64,000 nucleotides of DNA from Ruminococcus sp. (GCA_017478965.1 JAFVCV010000047.1:94790-158789); one strand, 5' to 3'. Positions 27,927 to 36,736 are shown, numbered from the stretch's first letter. Numbers and translations are program-made. The notes: generated by a model not told the origin, from the sequence alone.

Positions 27927-27955
27927 ATTGTAACATAGCCCCGCTTTTTTTTCAA
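27927..27955 (-). promoter_or_regulatory. Promoter of the VWA gene
   Basis: Minus strand: TTGAAA (27955-27950), 17-base spacer, TACAAT (27932-27927). Leader about 90 bases. Confidence 0.7.
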
Positions 27956-28276
27956 GTGTAAAGAGCCGAAATTTTTCACAAAAATATTTTCCCGTTTCAA
28001 GCAAAAAGGCGATCTTACGCACTTTAACGTTTTCGCTGCCCCTGGGGCGGGCTTGTTTTTGTCTGCATTTTGAACAGTCGGAGAAGTCATTTATTTTATT
28101 TTTTTATCAAATAAAATAAAATTGCACAGAGAGTTCGGATATATTTTTTTAAATCTTAAAAAAATCATACCTTTGTGTATTTTTTTCATGACCATCGCTT
28201 TCACCCGCCGGACTGTTAAAGTGCATAGAAAAACCGCCGGTCAATGGGTCAGAATTACAAATTAAAAAATTTACTA

Positions 28277-28305
28277 TTGACATAATTTTTCATGTAGTGT
28301 ATAAT
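28277..28305 (+). promoter_or_regulatory. Consensus promoter of the AAA+ ATPase
   Basis: TTGACA (28277-28282), 17-base spacer, TATAAT (28300-28305): perfect boxes. The leader of about 115 bases supports the ATG at 28427 over the earlier in-frame start. Confidence 0.85.
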
Positions 28306-28426
28306 ATAAAGTGAAAATTTTTGGAATAGTTTATAAATAAATTTGGTACTGCCTGCGTCCGACGGCGTTTTGAGCAGCAGCTGTGCCGATGATTTACAGA
28401 CCGTTCCGTGTAAGGAGTTTTGCTAT

Positions 28427-29953
28427 ATGACCATAAAAGACGCTAAACAGCAAATTCTTAACTCCATCAGGGCTTACCTGGTAAAGGATGAGTTTGGCGA
28501 GTACAAGATCAGTATCGAGCATCAGAGGCCTTGTTTCCTGCTGGGACCTCCCGGTATAGGCAAGACCGCCATAATGGACCAGATAGCCCAGGAGACCGGC
28601 GTCAACCTTATCTCTTACTCGATGGCGCATCAGACCAGAGAATCTGCTATGGGTCTTCCTGTTATAGTTGAGAGGAACTTTGTAGGTGCAGATGTAAAGG
28701 TATCCGAGTATACCATGAGTGAGATCATCGCCAACATCTACTACACTATGGAGCAGACGGGCATCAGAGAGGGCATACTCTTCCTGGACGAGATAAACTG
28801 CGTATCCGAGTCTCTGGCTCCTATCATGCTGCAATTTTTGCAGTATAAGATCTTCGGCCTGCATCAGGTGCCTCCCGGATGGGTGCTGGTAACTGCCGGA
28901 AATCCTCCTCAGTTCAACAAATCAGTTAACGAATTCGATATAGTTACCTGGGACCGTTTCAAGAAGGTCGAATGCGAGGCCGACTTCCTGTGCTGGAAGG
29001 AATATGCTTATTACGGCGGCGTCCACCCGGCTATCATAGCTTATCTTGAGCTGCACCCGGACCACTACTATGAGATAGACGCCACCGACAGGCACAACTA
29101 CAAGATCATCACCGCCCGTGCATGGGAGGACCTTTCGGAAATGCTCCAGCTCTATGAGATCGACGGCATACCTGTCACCCTGGAGCTTATCGGTCAGTAT
29201 CTTCAGGACCATGACGTTGCGCCTATGTTCTTTGCTTTCTACTGCAAGTTCAACGAGCTGAGGGAGGTCTATGATCCCGACAGCATACTTGAGGGCAATA
29301 TCACCAGAGAGGCCGTAAGCAGGGCCGCCAGCTGCGACGCTGAGGAAGCTATCATTCTCATGAACCTGCTGATGGACGGCGTTACCTATACTATGAGGAC
29401 CACTCTCCAGATGGAGAGCATGATAAGACAGATACACCCCAAGCTGGAGGATATCCTGGTCAAGATCAACGAGGGCCTTTCCTGCCGTCAGATCATAGCC
29501 GAGCACATCATGCAGACCCAGAGAAATCTGGACAAGGCCGTAAAGGCAAGGATAATCTCGCCCTCCAAGAAGAAGATACAGCACTGGATAATCCACAATC
29601 TGGAAGCTTATCTGGACAAGTGTACAAACGAGGGCCGTGACAACAAGCAGAGATGTACCCTTATCATACAGAACGCCTTTGCGAACCTGCTCAACGGTGC
29701 GAAGAGCGTGACCAGCCAGTCCCTGACCGGCATGAAGTATATGTTCGACTTCATGGAGGCCGCCTACGGTGCCGGCAGCCCTGTTATGAACAAGCTCCTT
29801 GAAGAGCTGACCATAAACGTTCACACCATGGACTTTATCAAGAAGTACGGCTCTGACGAGTACTACAGACTGATGAACAAGCCTGCCGTTCCGCCTACTT
29901 ACAACGATATGTATGAGCTGAACCTGACAGACTGTCTGGAAATGCCGGAGTAA
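28427..29953 (+). CDS. MoxR-like AAA+ ATPase
   Basis: A 508-residue cytoplasmic ATPase. Walker A is GPPGIGKT (40-47), Walker B ILFLDEIN (117-124), sensor-1 region VTAGNPPQFN (about 156-164). The C-terminal 300 residues are helical and unassigned. MoxR ATPases usually work with a VWA protein as chaperone pair; here the only VWA gene nearby is the divergent one, so a partnership is inference. The start at 28427 has TAAGGAG at ten bases; the longer frame begins inside the leader. A strong promoter and terminator make it monocistronic. Confidence 0.88.
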   Translation: MTIKDAKQQILNSIRAYLVKDEFGEYKISIEHQRPCFLLGPPGIGKTAIMDQIAQETGVNLISYSMAHQTRESAMGLPVIVERNFVGADVKVSEYTMSEIIANIYYTMEQTGIREGILFLDEINCVSESLAPIMLQFLQYKIFGLHQVPPGWVLVTAGNPPQFNKSVNEFDIVTWDRFKKVECEADFLCWKEYAYYGGVHPAIIAYLELHPDHYYEIDATDRHNYKIITARAWEDLSEMLQLYEIDGIPVTLELIGQYLQDHDVAPMFFAFYCKFNELREVYDPDSILEGNITREAVSRAASCDAEEAIILMNLLMDGVTYTMRTTLQMESMIRQIHPKLEDILVKINEGLSCRQIIAEHIMQTQRNLDKAVKARIISPSKKKIQHWIIHNLEAYLDKCTNEGRDNKQRCTLIIQNAFANLLNGAKSVTSQSLTGMKYMFDFMEAAYGAGSPVMNKLLEELTINVHTMDFIKKYGSDEYYRLMNKPAVPPTYNDMYELNLTDCLEMPE

Positions 29954-29967
29954 CGGGAAATATCAAA

Positions 29968-29999
29968 GGCACTTCTGCCCTATGGGCGGAAGTGCCATT
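29968..29999 (+). terminator. Terminator after the AAA+ gene
   Basis: GGCACTTC-TGCCC/GGGC-GGAAGTGCC stem followed by a short T-run. Confidence 0.75.
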
Positions 30000-30004
30000 T
30001 TAGT

Positions 30005-30589
30005 TTATTTATAACTTTTATAGAGCCTGCCCCTTTCGGGCTGCGGGGTCTGGTAGAGCTTTACCAGCCTGGGCGCCGCAATAAAAAGAGCCGCCGCCTC
30101 TGTAAAGCAGCCAATGCCAAAGCCAGCCCTGATGCTGCCGGTTATCTTGTCCCGTCGGGCTGTGATGCCCTCCCTCAGTTCTTCATAATACTCCGGCGAA
30201 TATCCCATCAGGTTTATTTTGCGTATGCCTTCCTTGAATGCAGAGCTGACGCCCGGCATGACAGCATAAACGCACAGCGCCGCAAATGCCGCCGCCAGGG
30301 CCGTGAAGATGAGCATAAGGTTTCGGTAGAACCGGAATTCGTCAGTGGGGAACGAAGGCAGTCCGTTTATACGGTATCTTTTTGTAAAACTTGCCGCCGC
30401 AGCAAGGACCGCTCCCACATCGGCAGCGCCCCACAGGCCAAAGCCCACTGCATACCGCACCCAGGGCGTGTCCCCCTCTATTATCTCCAGGCCGCTCATG
30501 GCCATTCTTATCAGTGTGTAAAACAGCACATATCTCACCAGGGTCGTGACTCCCATGGCCCTTATCATTTTTTTAGTGAACGCTGACAT
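30005..30589 (-). CDS. Integral membrane protein, unknown
   Basis: A 194-residue protein with about four hydrophobic segments (near residues 12-30, 42-65, 85-112 and 165-180) and a charged loop before the last one. No family recognised. The ATG at 30589 has GGAGGTGAGGGGG just upstream; the longer frame five codons earlier starts inside this ribosome site. It is convergent with the AAA+ gene. Confidence 0.7.
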   Translation of the reverse strand: MSAFTKKMIRAMGVTTLVRYVLFYTLIRMAMSGLEIIEGDTPWVRYAVGFGLWGAADVGAVLAAAASFTKRYRINGLPSFPTDEFRFYRNLMLIFTALAAAFAALCVYAVMPGVSSAFKEGIRKINLMGYSPEYYEELREGITARRDKITGSIRAGFGIGCFTEAAALFIAAPRLVKLYQTPQPERGRLYKSYK

Positions 30590-30620
30590 CCCCCTCACCT
30601 CCATCCAGCGAACATAAAAA

Positions 30621-30643
30621 ACCCCCGCACAAAATGCAGGGGT
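30621..30643 (-). terminator. Terminator of the tRNA operon
   Basis: Stem of ACCCC..TGCA with TGTGCGGGGGT and six T on the minus strand, directly after tRNA-His. Confidence 0.8.
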
Positions 30644-30652
30644 ACTGTTTAG

Positions 30653-30727
30653 GGTGGGTAGAGGGATTCGAACCCTCGATCTTCAGGACCACAATCTGAC
30701 GCGTTAACCAACTACGCTATACCCACC
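30653..30727 (-). tRNA. tRNA-His (GTG)
   Basis: 75 bases, cloverleaf with anticodon GTG in GATTGTGGTC and T-loop GGTTCGAATCC. The 5' end has the extra G(-1) opposite C73, the identity element of tRNA-His. CCA is not encoded. Confidence 0.95.
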
Positions 30728-30738
30728 ATATATTTGAG

Positions 30739-30812
<74 letters not shown>

Positions 30813-30836
30813 ATAAACACCCACAGACGAGTGCAA

Positions 30837-30907
30837 AGCGGGTGATGGGAATCGAACCCACATGGCCAGCTTGGAAGGCTGGAGTTCTACCACTGAACTA
30901 CACCCGC
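30837..30907 (-). tRNA. tRNA-Gly (TCC)
   Basis: 71 bases with anticodon loop CTTCCAA, acceptor GCGGGTG/CACCCGC and T discriminator. It is the first of the three minus-strand tRNAs (Gly, Arg, His), probably one transcript. Confidence 0.95.
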
Positions 30908-31021
30908 ATCGGGGCAAAACGCTGACCACACAATAATTCGTGTCGTCAACAGATAATATTATACCACCCCATGCCGCTTTTGTCAAGCGGTTTTTTCAAT
31001 TTTGTGCAAATCACGCAAAAA

Positions 31022-31837
31022 TCAACTATCGCTGCTGTCCTTTTTGCGCCTGTTCATTTTCTGTACAATACCGTCCTTGAAGATGAACCCCAGCAGACCT
31101 ATGACCGCCGCCGCCACGATGACCCCAACCACAGCCTTGACATTGCCGCTTCCCACATTGCTGCCAAGGACCGTTGACATGAGTATAGCCGGCAGCCGGC
31201 ATGGCATGACATACAAAAAGAAGTCCCTGCGTCTGATATCCGTCAGCGGCACGATATACGAGATAACGTCCTTGGGAATGCCCGGTATGAGATAAAGGAC
31301 CATCAGTATGGCGGTGAGCTTTTTTTCATCACTGAGGAATTTGTATCTCTTCAGATGCTTTTCGTCCACAAAGGCCTCTACCAGCGGTTTTCCGAACCTG
31401 CTGACCAGCATGAATATGCAGAAAGTCCCCAGCAGGGTCCCCCCGAAAGAGAACACCGTCCCCCAGAGCCAGCCGAACAGCAGTCCCCCGACTATCTGCA
31501 CCGGCGGAATGACTGCTATGATGACCTGCAAAGCCTGTATGACCGTAAAGACTATCACTCCCCATATCCCCGAATAGCTCTCCAGCTTGCTCTTGAGCGC
31601 ATCGAGTCCCTCAGGACTTCTGAAAGCCTTTATGAGCGGTATGGAAAGCACCGTAGCTACGGCGAGCACCAGCAGTATAGCGATGACGCTGACTATCTGC
31701 ACGGTCCTCTTGTTGCGGTGCCTTATCCTTTCCCTGACAGCCTCTTTTTTAGCATCAATATTCTCTTTTATAGCGGTAAGCTCCTGCCTTACCTCGCAGC
31801 CTTCCTTCTTGAACTTTTTCATTTCTGTCTCTTCCAT
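31022..31837 (-). CDS. TVP38/TMEM64 (DedA-like, VTT domain) membrane protein
   Basis: A 271-residue protein with a charged N-terminal 50 residues, then five to six membrane helices. VTT-domain signatures are seen: GGLLFGWLWGTVFSFGGT, SRFGKPLVEAF and PGIPKDVISYIVPLTDI. Members are thought to move or scramble lipids; the substrate here is unknown. AGAGG lies ten bases before the ATG. Confidence 0.9.
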   Translation of the reverse strand: MEETEMKKFKKEGCEVRQELTAIKENIDAKKEAVRERIRHRNKRTVQIVSVIAILLVLAVATVLSIPLIKAFRSPEGLDALKSKLESYSGIWGVIVFTVIQALQVIIAVIPPVQIVGGLLFGWLWGTVFSFGGTLLGTFCIFMLVSRFGKPLVEAFVDEKHLKRYKFLSDEKKLTAILMVLYLIPGIPKDVISYIVPLTDIRRRDFFLYVMPCRLPAILMSTVLGSNVGSGNVKAVVGVIVAAAVIGLLGFIFKDGIVQKMNRRKKDSSDS

Positions 31838-31950
31838 CTCTTTTTTACCTCTTTGCCGGGTGACTCTATCTATTGTCCCGGCTGCGTTTTTTGTCTCTCG
31901 TCCACTCTTTTGATAAAACGTCCTTTTTGCGTGCTCCCGATCCTAACGGC

Positions 31951-32598
31951 TCACTTTCTCCTCAATATCTTCCGCCGGAACCAGGTTATATACATCTCCG
32001 TCAGCGCCGTCAGCGCAAAGTCGCTGGTCACAAAGCATACCTGTGCTAACAGCCACAGCACCAGCAGAGCATACCTGCCGAACATCTCCATGCCCTCCAG
32101 CATATCCACCGAAGTGAAAAAATACTTGAACACATTGTAGTAGAGGGTCACAGCTGCGTTGAACATCAGGAATTTGATGACCCGCCTCGGCAAAGTCCTC
32201 AGCGACCGGTCCAGGACGAATTTCACCATCGGGTAATAGCCCATGAACATTATGAACAGCAGCGACGCCTCGTAGTTCGGCGTTATGAAAACGCTGAGCA
32301 GGCTCACCGCAAAATAAGTCACCACAGCGTAGGTCATATCCGCCTCAACTATCATGACCACCATCAGAAAGCCCGAAAATATCGCCGCCGTATAGCTCAT
32401 CACCGGTAAAAAGGTACTGCAAAACATAAGCAGCAGACAGACCGCTGTGCATATCCCCCCCAGGGCCACTCTGAAAGCCGTGGTGGTCCTTCGCCGGCGG
32501 GTCATAACTATCTTTTTTCCCACGCTGCCTGCATATTCTCCGGAAAGCGCCCTTTCAGCCGCCTTCCTTTTCTCTGCGCCGCTCAATGCTCCTGCCAA
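31951..32598 (-). CDS. Polytopic membrane protein, unknown (TTG start preferred)
   Basis: About 215 residues: a basic N-terminus (MTRRRRTTT) followed by five to six hydrophobic helices and a basic end RRKILRRK. No family recognised. An ATG at 32634 is in frame, but the twelve codons it adds contain a TATAAT string and the GGAGGTG ribosome site, so TTG at 32598 is the better start. Downstream is the TVP38 gene, separated by 113 bases. Confidence 0.65.
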   Translation of the reverse strand: MAGALSGAEKRKAAERALSGEYAGSVGKKIVMTRRRRTTTAFRVALGGICTAVCLLLMFCSTFLPVMSYTAAIFSGFLMVVMIVEADMTYAVVTYFAVSLLSVFITPNYEASLLFIMFMGYYPMVKFVLDRSLRTLPRRVIKFLMFNAAVTLYYNVFKYFFTSVDMLEGMEMFGRYALLVLWLLAQVCFVTSDFALTALTEMYITWFRRKILRRK

Positions 32599-32776
32599 TA
32601 CTTTTTCACCTCCCCATTTTATTATAGACCCCATTTATGTGAAAAATGTGATAGTTCTCTTATTTTTCCCTGTTTTTTCTCCTTTTTTCAGTTTTCAGAC
32701 AACAGTTCCGCCACAAACTTCTTCCTGACTGTTCTTCAAATACCTTTGTTATTATTCGATCTTTCTCTCTGTATAA

Positions 32777-32805
32777 CAAAAAGGCAGCCGCAGCCGCCTG
32801 TTTTT
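32777..32805 (-). terminator. Terminator after the small-export-protein gene
   Basis: AGGCGGC-TGCG-GCTGCCT hairpin (one G-T pair) with T-runs on either strand, just past the stop of the 32808 gene. Confidence 0.75.
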
Positions 32806-32807
32806 AT

Positions 32808-33284
32808 TCAGTTAGCCGTAAATGTCATGACGCCCATGAGTGTCAGCACAGTGATTATCACCGCCGCCAGCATGACCCCCAGCACTACAGCGGCTATGCT
32901 CTTCTTGAAGTCCAGGTCCAGCAGACTGGCCGCTAAGGTCCCCGTCCATGCCCCGGTGCCGGGCAGCGGTATCCCCACGAACAACAGTAGCGCATAATAT
33001 ATCCCCTTGTCCCCGGCCTTGGCCTTCAGCTTTTCTCCACCGTGGTGTCCCTTTTCAAGGCAGAAAGTAAAAAACTTTCCTATATACTTCTTATCCTTTC
33101 CCCATTCAAGCACCTTTCTGGCAAAGAAAAAGATCACCGGCACCGGTACCATATTGCCCACCATGCAGATGGCCACCGCCGCTTTCCAGTCCACCCCCAT
33201 GAGCACTCCGGCAGGTATGCCTGCCCTCAGCTCGATTATCGGCACCATTGATATAAAAAATGTAAGTATGTATTTTTTCAGCAT
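32808..33284 (-). CDS. Small multi-drug export family protein (COG2426-like)
   Basis: A 158-residue membrane protein with about four helices and family motifs PIIELRAGIPAG, GNMVPVP and GIPLPGTGAWTG. It is called a putative small multidrug exporter, but transport has not been clearly shown for the family. It follows the TPR-like gene by 46 bases in the same direction, with GGAG eleven bases before the ATG. Confidence 0.85.
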   Translation of the reverse strand: MLKKYILTFFISMVPIIELRAGIPAGVLMGVDWKAAVAICMVGNMVPVPVIFFFARKVLEWGKDKKYIGKFFTFCLEKGHHGGEKLKAKAGDKGIYYALLLFVGIPLPGTGAWTGTLAASLLDLDFKKSIAAVVLGVMLAAVIITVLTLMGVMTFTAN

Positions 33285-33330
33285 CTTCTGTCTGTCTCCT
33301 TTTTCAGTAAATACCCTGCCGTAATACCTT

Positions 33331-34164
33331 TCAGGCCCCGGCCTTTTTCCTGCCCTCGGCCCTGTAGGCGTTCTCCACCTTCATCATCAGGTCCTTGAGC
33401 CTTGCGGCCTGCATATATGTCTGTGCAAGCTCTGCCGCCGCATAGCACATCTCCTTGGCGCCCTCCTTGTCGCCCCCGGCCAGGTATATCAGCCCCCTGC
33501 CGATGGTACATTCGCATTTCAGCCCGTCGCTGCGGTCCTTGCCCGCCGCCTCGAAAAGCGAATAGGCGTTCTCCAGCCTGCCGTTTATATAGCAGAGCAT
33601 ACCCAGAGTGTGCATCACGTAGCTGCCCCGCTTTTTCATGACGGCCCTGTCAAGGTAGTGCTTGGCCTTGCGGTAGATCTCATTGGCCAGCTCCACATTC
33701 TCCTCCAGGACTGCCGAATAAAGGCAGACGTTGAAATACTCCTCCTGCTCAGGTGCAGAAAGCGCTGCAAAGTCCACCTTTTCAAGCTCCCTGCGGCAGT
33801 CCTCCATGCGCCCGGCCTCCAGATAGCAGGAAGCGAACACCAGCTGCTGAGAAGGCAGCAGTTCCCCGCCCATATACTCTTTCAGCAGTCTGAAATACTC
33901 ATCGTCACAGCCCTTGTCGAACATCCTGTCTGTGATATCCCTCAGCTCGCCCCGGCGAAGTGCCGCAAGGCCGAAGGATATTATTATCATTATCCCTGCG
34001 CACAATATGTAATATACAGCCCATATCCTCACGCAGCCCTCCAGGCCGACCCTCATGCCCCGAACCAGCCAGGTAAGGAACATCAGCACATACGAAATGA
34101 CCAGCGAGTCCGCCAGGCTGACTAATATATTAAGAATGACATTGCGTCTTTTTGAAAGTTTCAT
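33331..34164 (-). CDS. Membrane protein with TPR-like helical domain
   Basis: A 277-residue protein. Two hydrophobic helices lie near residues 10-32 and 45-70; a soluble region of alternating helices fills residues 80-270 (segments such as FASCYLEAGRMEDCRRELE and TLGMLCYINGRLENAYSLFE), typical of tetratricopeptide repeats. Probably a scaffold on the inner membrane face. The ribosome site is poor: AGGAGG is seventeen bases upstream. Confidence 0.75.
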   Translation of the reverse strand: MKLSKRRNVILNILVSLADSLVISYVLMFLTWLVRGMRVGLEGCVRIWAVYYILCAGIMIIISFGLAALRRGELRDITDRMFDKGCDDEYFRLLKEYMGGELLPSQQLVFASCYLEAGRMEDCRRELEKVDFAALSAPEQEEYFNVCLYSAVLEENVELANEIYRKAKHYLDRAVMKKRGSYVMHTLGMLCYINGRLENAYSLFEAAGKDRSDGLKCECTIGRGLIYLAGGDKEGAKEMCYAAAELAQTYMQAARLKDLMMKVENAYRAEGRKKAGA

Positions 34165-34313
34165 GGTCCCGGCAGTGCCGCACCTCCTGTCTATACATAT
34201 ATTCCATTATATCATATTTTATCCCGGTTGTAAATAGTCATCGGAAAATTCTCAGAGAAACAGCATTTTTTAAACAACGCAATTTTCGGTGAGAAATATC
34301 GGCAAAAATATGT

Positions 34314-34319
34314 TATATT
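34314..34319 (+). promoter_or_regulatory. Possible extended -10 of the GH51 gene
   Basis: TGTTATATT at 34311-34319 fits an extended -10. No clear -35. Confidence 0.35.
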
Positions 34320-34410
34320 TTACTTGGTATATTGTCATTCTTTCACAAACAGAAATGACATTATCGTATACTTTATATCAAAAACTTATAATAAACTGCA
34401 AAGGGAGCCG

Positions 34411-35904
34411 ATGACCATGAAAGAACTTAAACTGACCGTCAATCCGCAGAAGACAAAGAGCCACATCAACCGTGAGATATACGGCCACTTCTCCGAGCAT
34501 CTAGGAAGATGTATCTATGAAGGCATCTATGTGGGGGAGGACTCGCCCATACCCAACAAAAAGGGCATAAGGACCGACGTTTTTGAGGCGCTCAAAAACA
34601 TCAGGATACCTGTGCTGAGATGGCCGGGGGGCTGCTTTGCGGACGAGTACCACTGGAAGGACGGCATAGGCGACAAGAGCTCACGCAAGAAGATGGTGAA
34701 CACCAACTGGGGCGGGGTGGTGGAGGATAACAGCTTCGGCACCCATGAGTTCATGGACCTCTGCGAGGAGCTTGGCTGCGAGCCTTATGTTTCTGGAAAT
34801 CTTGGCAGCGGCACCGTTCAGGAAATGGCAGAGTGGATAGAGTATATGACTTTCGACGGCATATCCCCCATGGCTGAGCTGAGAAGGAAGAACGGCCGTG
34901 AAAAGCCATGGAAACTGAAATATTTCGGCATCGGCAACGAGAGCTGGGGCTGCGGAGGAAATATGCGGCCGGAATTTTACAGTGATAAGTACAAGCAGTA
35001 TCAGTGCTTCTGCAAGAACTACAGCGGCAACCAGCTTTATAAGGTAGCCTGCGGGCCGAGCGACAAGGACTATAACTGGACCGAGGTCCTTCTCTCGAAC
35101 GTAACTTCTCAGCAGACCCAGGCCATCTCTCTGCACTACTATACCGTCCCCACAGGGAACTGGTCGCACAAGGGTGCCGCCACGGTCTTTGAGGACAGCG
35201 AGTACTATGCCACCATTGCCAAGACTCTTTTCATGGAGGAGATCGTGACTAAGCACAGCGAGGTCATGGACAGGCACGATCCGGAGAAAAAGATAGGTCT
35301 GATAGTTGACGAATGGGGCTGCTGGTACGATGTGGAGGAGGGCACGAACCCCGGTTTCCTCTATCAGCAGAACACTATGAGGGACGCTATAGTTGCAGCC
35401 ATAAACCTCAATATTTTCAACGAGCACAGCGACAGAGTCGTGATGGCGAACATCGCTCAGGTCATAAACGTTTTGCAGGCAGTGATACTCACCGAGGGCG
35501 AGCGCATGGTGCTGACGCCCACCTACCACGTTTTCGACCTTTATAAGGAACACCAGGACGCCGAACTTCTGGAGAGCAGCATCGAGAATTTCATCACCGG
35601 CACCGGCAGCGACAGGTTCAACGCCGTGTCGAAGTCCGTTTCAAAGGATAAGGACGGAAATGTCCTCATCACACTGTCAAACGCCTCCCTTGACGAAGAC
35701 GCCAAGGTGGTATGTGACCTGGGTGAATTTGGCTTCTCTAAAGCCGAGGGCAGGATAATTTGCGCTGATGACCCCAGGGACTTCAACGATTTTGATAAGG
35801 ACCCCAAGGTCTTCCCTAAGGACCTGGCAGCAGAGACAGAAAACGGCAGCCTAGTCATTAGCCTGCCGGCCTGCTCGGTGGTGTCCGTAAGGCTCTTTAA
35901 GTAA
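34411..35904 (+). CDS. abfA: GH51 alpha-L-arabinofuranosidase (intracellular)
   Basis: A 497-residue glycoside hydrolase that removes arabinose from arabinoxylan or arabinan oligosaccharides. The acid/base Glu is in [11 protein letters not shown] and the nucleophile Glu in [26 protein letters not shown] is the conserved N-terminal part of the barrel, and the C-terminal beta-sandwich ends VVSVRLFK. No signal peptide, so it acts on imported sugars. The ATG at 34411 with GGGAG is preferred over earlier in-frame starts in the leader. It complements the secreted GH11 enzyme in this window. Confidence 0.95.
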   Translation: MTMKELKLTVNPQKTKSHINREIYGHFSEHLGRCIYEGIYVGEDSPIPNKKGIRTDVFEALKNIRIPVLRWPGGCFADEYHWKDGIGDKSSRKKMVNTNWGGVVEDNSFGTHEFMDLCEELGCEPYVSGNLGSGTVQEMAEWIEYMTFDGISPMAELRRKNGREKPWKLKYFGIGNESWGCGGNMRPEFYSDKYKQYQCFCKNYSGNQLYKVACGPSDKDYNWTEVLLSNVTSQQTQAISLHYYTVPTGNWSHKGAATVFEDSEYYATIAKTLFMEEIVTKHSEVMDRHDPEKKIGLIVDEWGCWYDVEEGTNPGFLYQQNTMRDAIVAAINLNIFNEHSDRVVMANIAQVINVLQAVILTEGERMVLTPTYHVFDLYKEHQDAELLESSIENFITGTGSDRFNAVSKSVSKDKDGNVLITLSNASLDEDAKVVCDLGEFGFSKAEGRIICADDPRDFNDFDKDPKVFPKDLAAETENGSLVISLPACSVVSVRLFK

Positions 35905-36153
35905 GTGATACCCTGTAAAAAATGTCTCCTTGCAGACATGGACTATGACGAGTTTGCGGACAATATACTTTCATATGTAAAAAAGCTCCCCGCTGACAAA
36001 AGGGTCAGCGAGGAGGAATATCAGCGCAGACTAAGCCTTTGCAGGGAGTGTGAAAGTCTCCGGAGCGGAATGTGCCTGAAATGCGGCTGTTATGTGGAGC
36101 TGCGGGCAGCAAAGACAGGCAGCAGGTGCCCCGACGTCAATAAAAAATGGTAG
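35905..36153 (+). CDS. Small Cys-rich protein, DUF6171-like
   Basis: An 82-residue protein beginning with GTG immediately after the GH51 stop. It holds two cysteine sets, CKKC at the start and CRECESLRSGMCLKCGC near the end, followed by CPDV and KKW. This fits the DUF6171 pattern from memory, probably a zinc or redox-metal binding module of unknown role. An internal ATG would lose the first Cys pair, so GTG is favoured. Tight junction implies co-translation with GH51. Confidence 0.75.
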   Translation: MIPCKKCLLADMDYDEFADNILSYVKKLPADKRVSEEEYQRRLSLCRECESLRSGMCLKCGCYVELRAAKTGSRCPDVNKKW

Positions 36154-36159
36154 ATTTTT

Positions 36160-36189
36160 CCGCCGGACAAACAGGTCCGGCGGTTTTTT
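36160..36189 (+). terminator. Terminator after the DUF6171-like gene
   Basis: CCGCCGGAC/GTCCGGCGG perfect 9-bp stem and six T. It separates the GH51 unit from the CotF-like unit. Confidence 0.9.
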
Positions 36190-36198
36190 CTGCCGGCG

Positions 36199-36228
36199 TG
36201 AATAATTGCAGAGATGCCGCCCATAATA
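36199..36228 (+). promoter_or_regulatory. Sigma-G-like forespore promoter
   Basis: TGAATA (36199-36204), 17-base spacer, CATAATA (36222-36228). This fits the Bacillus sigma-G consensus (TGAATA, 17-18, CATACTA) recalled from the literature, and lies just upstream of the CotF-like genes. No sigma-A -35/-10 pair of comparable quality is seen there. Confidence 0.6.
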
Positions 36229-36257
36229 CAAATATAAATTTTAAGGAGGCGGTATCA

Positions 36258-36434
36258 ATGACCGGCAAAGAATTGCTTTATATCGAAGACGCACTGGGCC
36301 ACGAGCAGTATTTCAGAGACAGATGCTGTCAGGCAGCCCAGGAGCTCCAGGACCAAAAGCTCAGGGACCTGGCAAATGAGCTTTCCCAGAGACACAGCCA
36401 GCTTTTCAGCAGCTTTTACAGCCTGCTTTCATAA
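36258..36434 (+). CDS. Short CotF-like helical protein
   Basis: A 58-residue all-helical protein (MTGKELLYIEDALGHEQYF, then CCQAAQELQDQKLRDL). The pattern matches the first helices of clostridial coat-F proteins. The ATG at 36258 has GGAGG at good distance; the frame is open further upstream but without support. It is followed 16 bases later by another CotF-like gene. Probably a spore coat or envelope component. Confidence 0.7.
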   Translation: MTGKELLYIEDALGHEQYFRDRCCQAAQELQDQKLRDLANELSQRHSQLFSSFYSLLS

Positions 36435-36450
36435 GAAAGGAGCAAGGAAA

Positions 36451-36711
36451 ATGAACGAGAACAACGACAAGAGCCTTATGATGGACCTTCTGAACCTGGA
36501 AAAGGGCGTTTGTGACCTCTATCTTCACGGCGCAGTTGAAAGCGCCACAGGCAGTGTCCACAACACCTTCAGCTCGGCACTGAACGAGTCCCTGGGTATG
36601 CAGGACCGGATATATTCTGAGATGTCAGCCAAGGGCTGGTATCAGAACGACTGCGCAGAGCAGGAAAAAATAAATTCCGTCAAGCAGAAATTCTCCTCAC
36701 AGAGCTGCTAA
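36451..36711 (+). CDS. Spore coat CotF-domain protein
   Basis: An 86-residue helical protein with LMMDLLNLEKGVCDLYLHG and FSSALNESLGMQDRIYSEMSAKGWY, which fit the coat-F family (helix, long loop, then MQ..IY..M..KGWY). AAAGGAG precedes the ATG. With the preceding gene it forms a two-gene unit between a 9-bp terminator and a 10-bp terminator, driven by the sigma-G-like promoter. Role in the spore coat is inferred from family. Confidence 0.8.
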   Translation: MNENNDKSLMMDLLNLEKGVCDLYLHGAVESATGSVHNTFSSALNESLGMQDRIYSEMSAKGWYQNDCAEQEKINSVKQKFSSQSC

Positions 36712-36736
36712 TTCCGGACCGGCCGGATAAAACAGA

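Larger units (their letters stand above)
27829..28426. other. Divergent intergenic region between VWA and AAA+ genes
   Basis: About 600 bases without a convincing gene. It holds promoters for both neighbours, an 11-bp inverted repeat of A/T bases near 28090-28122, and a perfect 10-bp inverted repeat (28019-28028 and 28215-28224). A GCCCC-TG-GGGC hairpin near 28040 is followed by T-rich sequence and may be a small terminator. Confidence 0.6.

Noticed and set aside
28922-29824. 300-codon minus-strand open frame
   Set aside because: It is antisense to the MoxR-like ATPase, which has clear motifs, promoter and ribosome site.
25483-29953. MoxR/VWA pair as an anti-phage defence system
   Set aside because: No nuclease, toxin or other defence partner is nearby and the VWA protein is extracellular; the evidence does not support defence.
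34681-35553. 290-codon minus-strand open frame
   Set aside because: It is antisense to GH51, whose catalytic motifs are intact.
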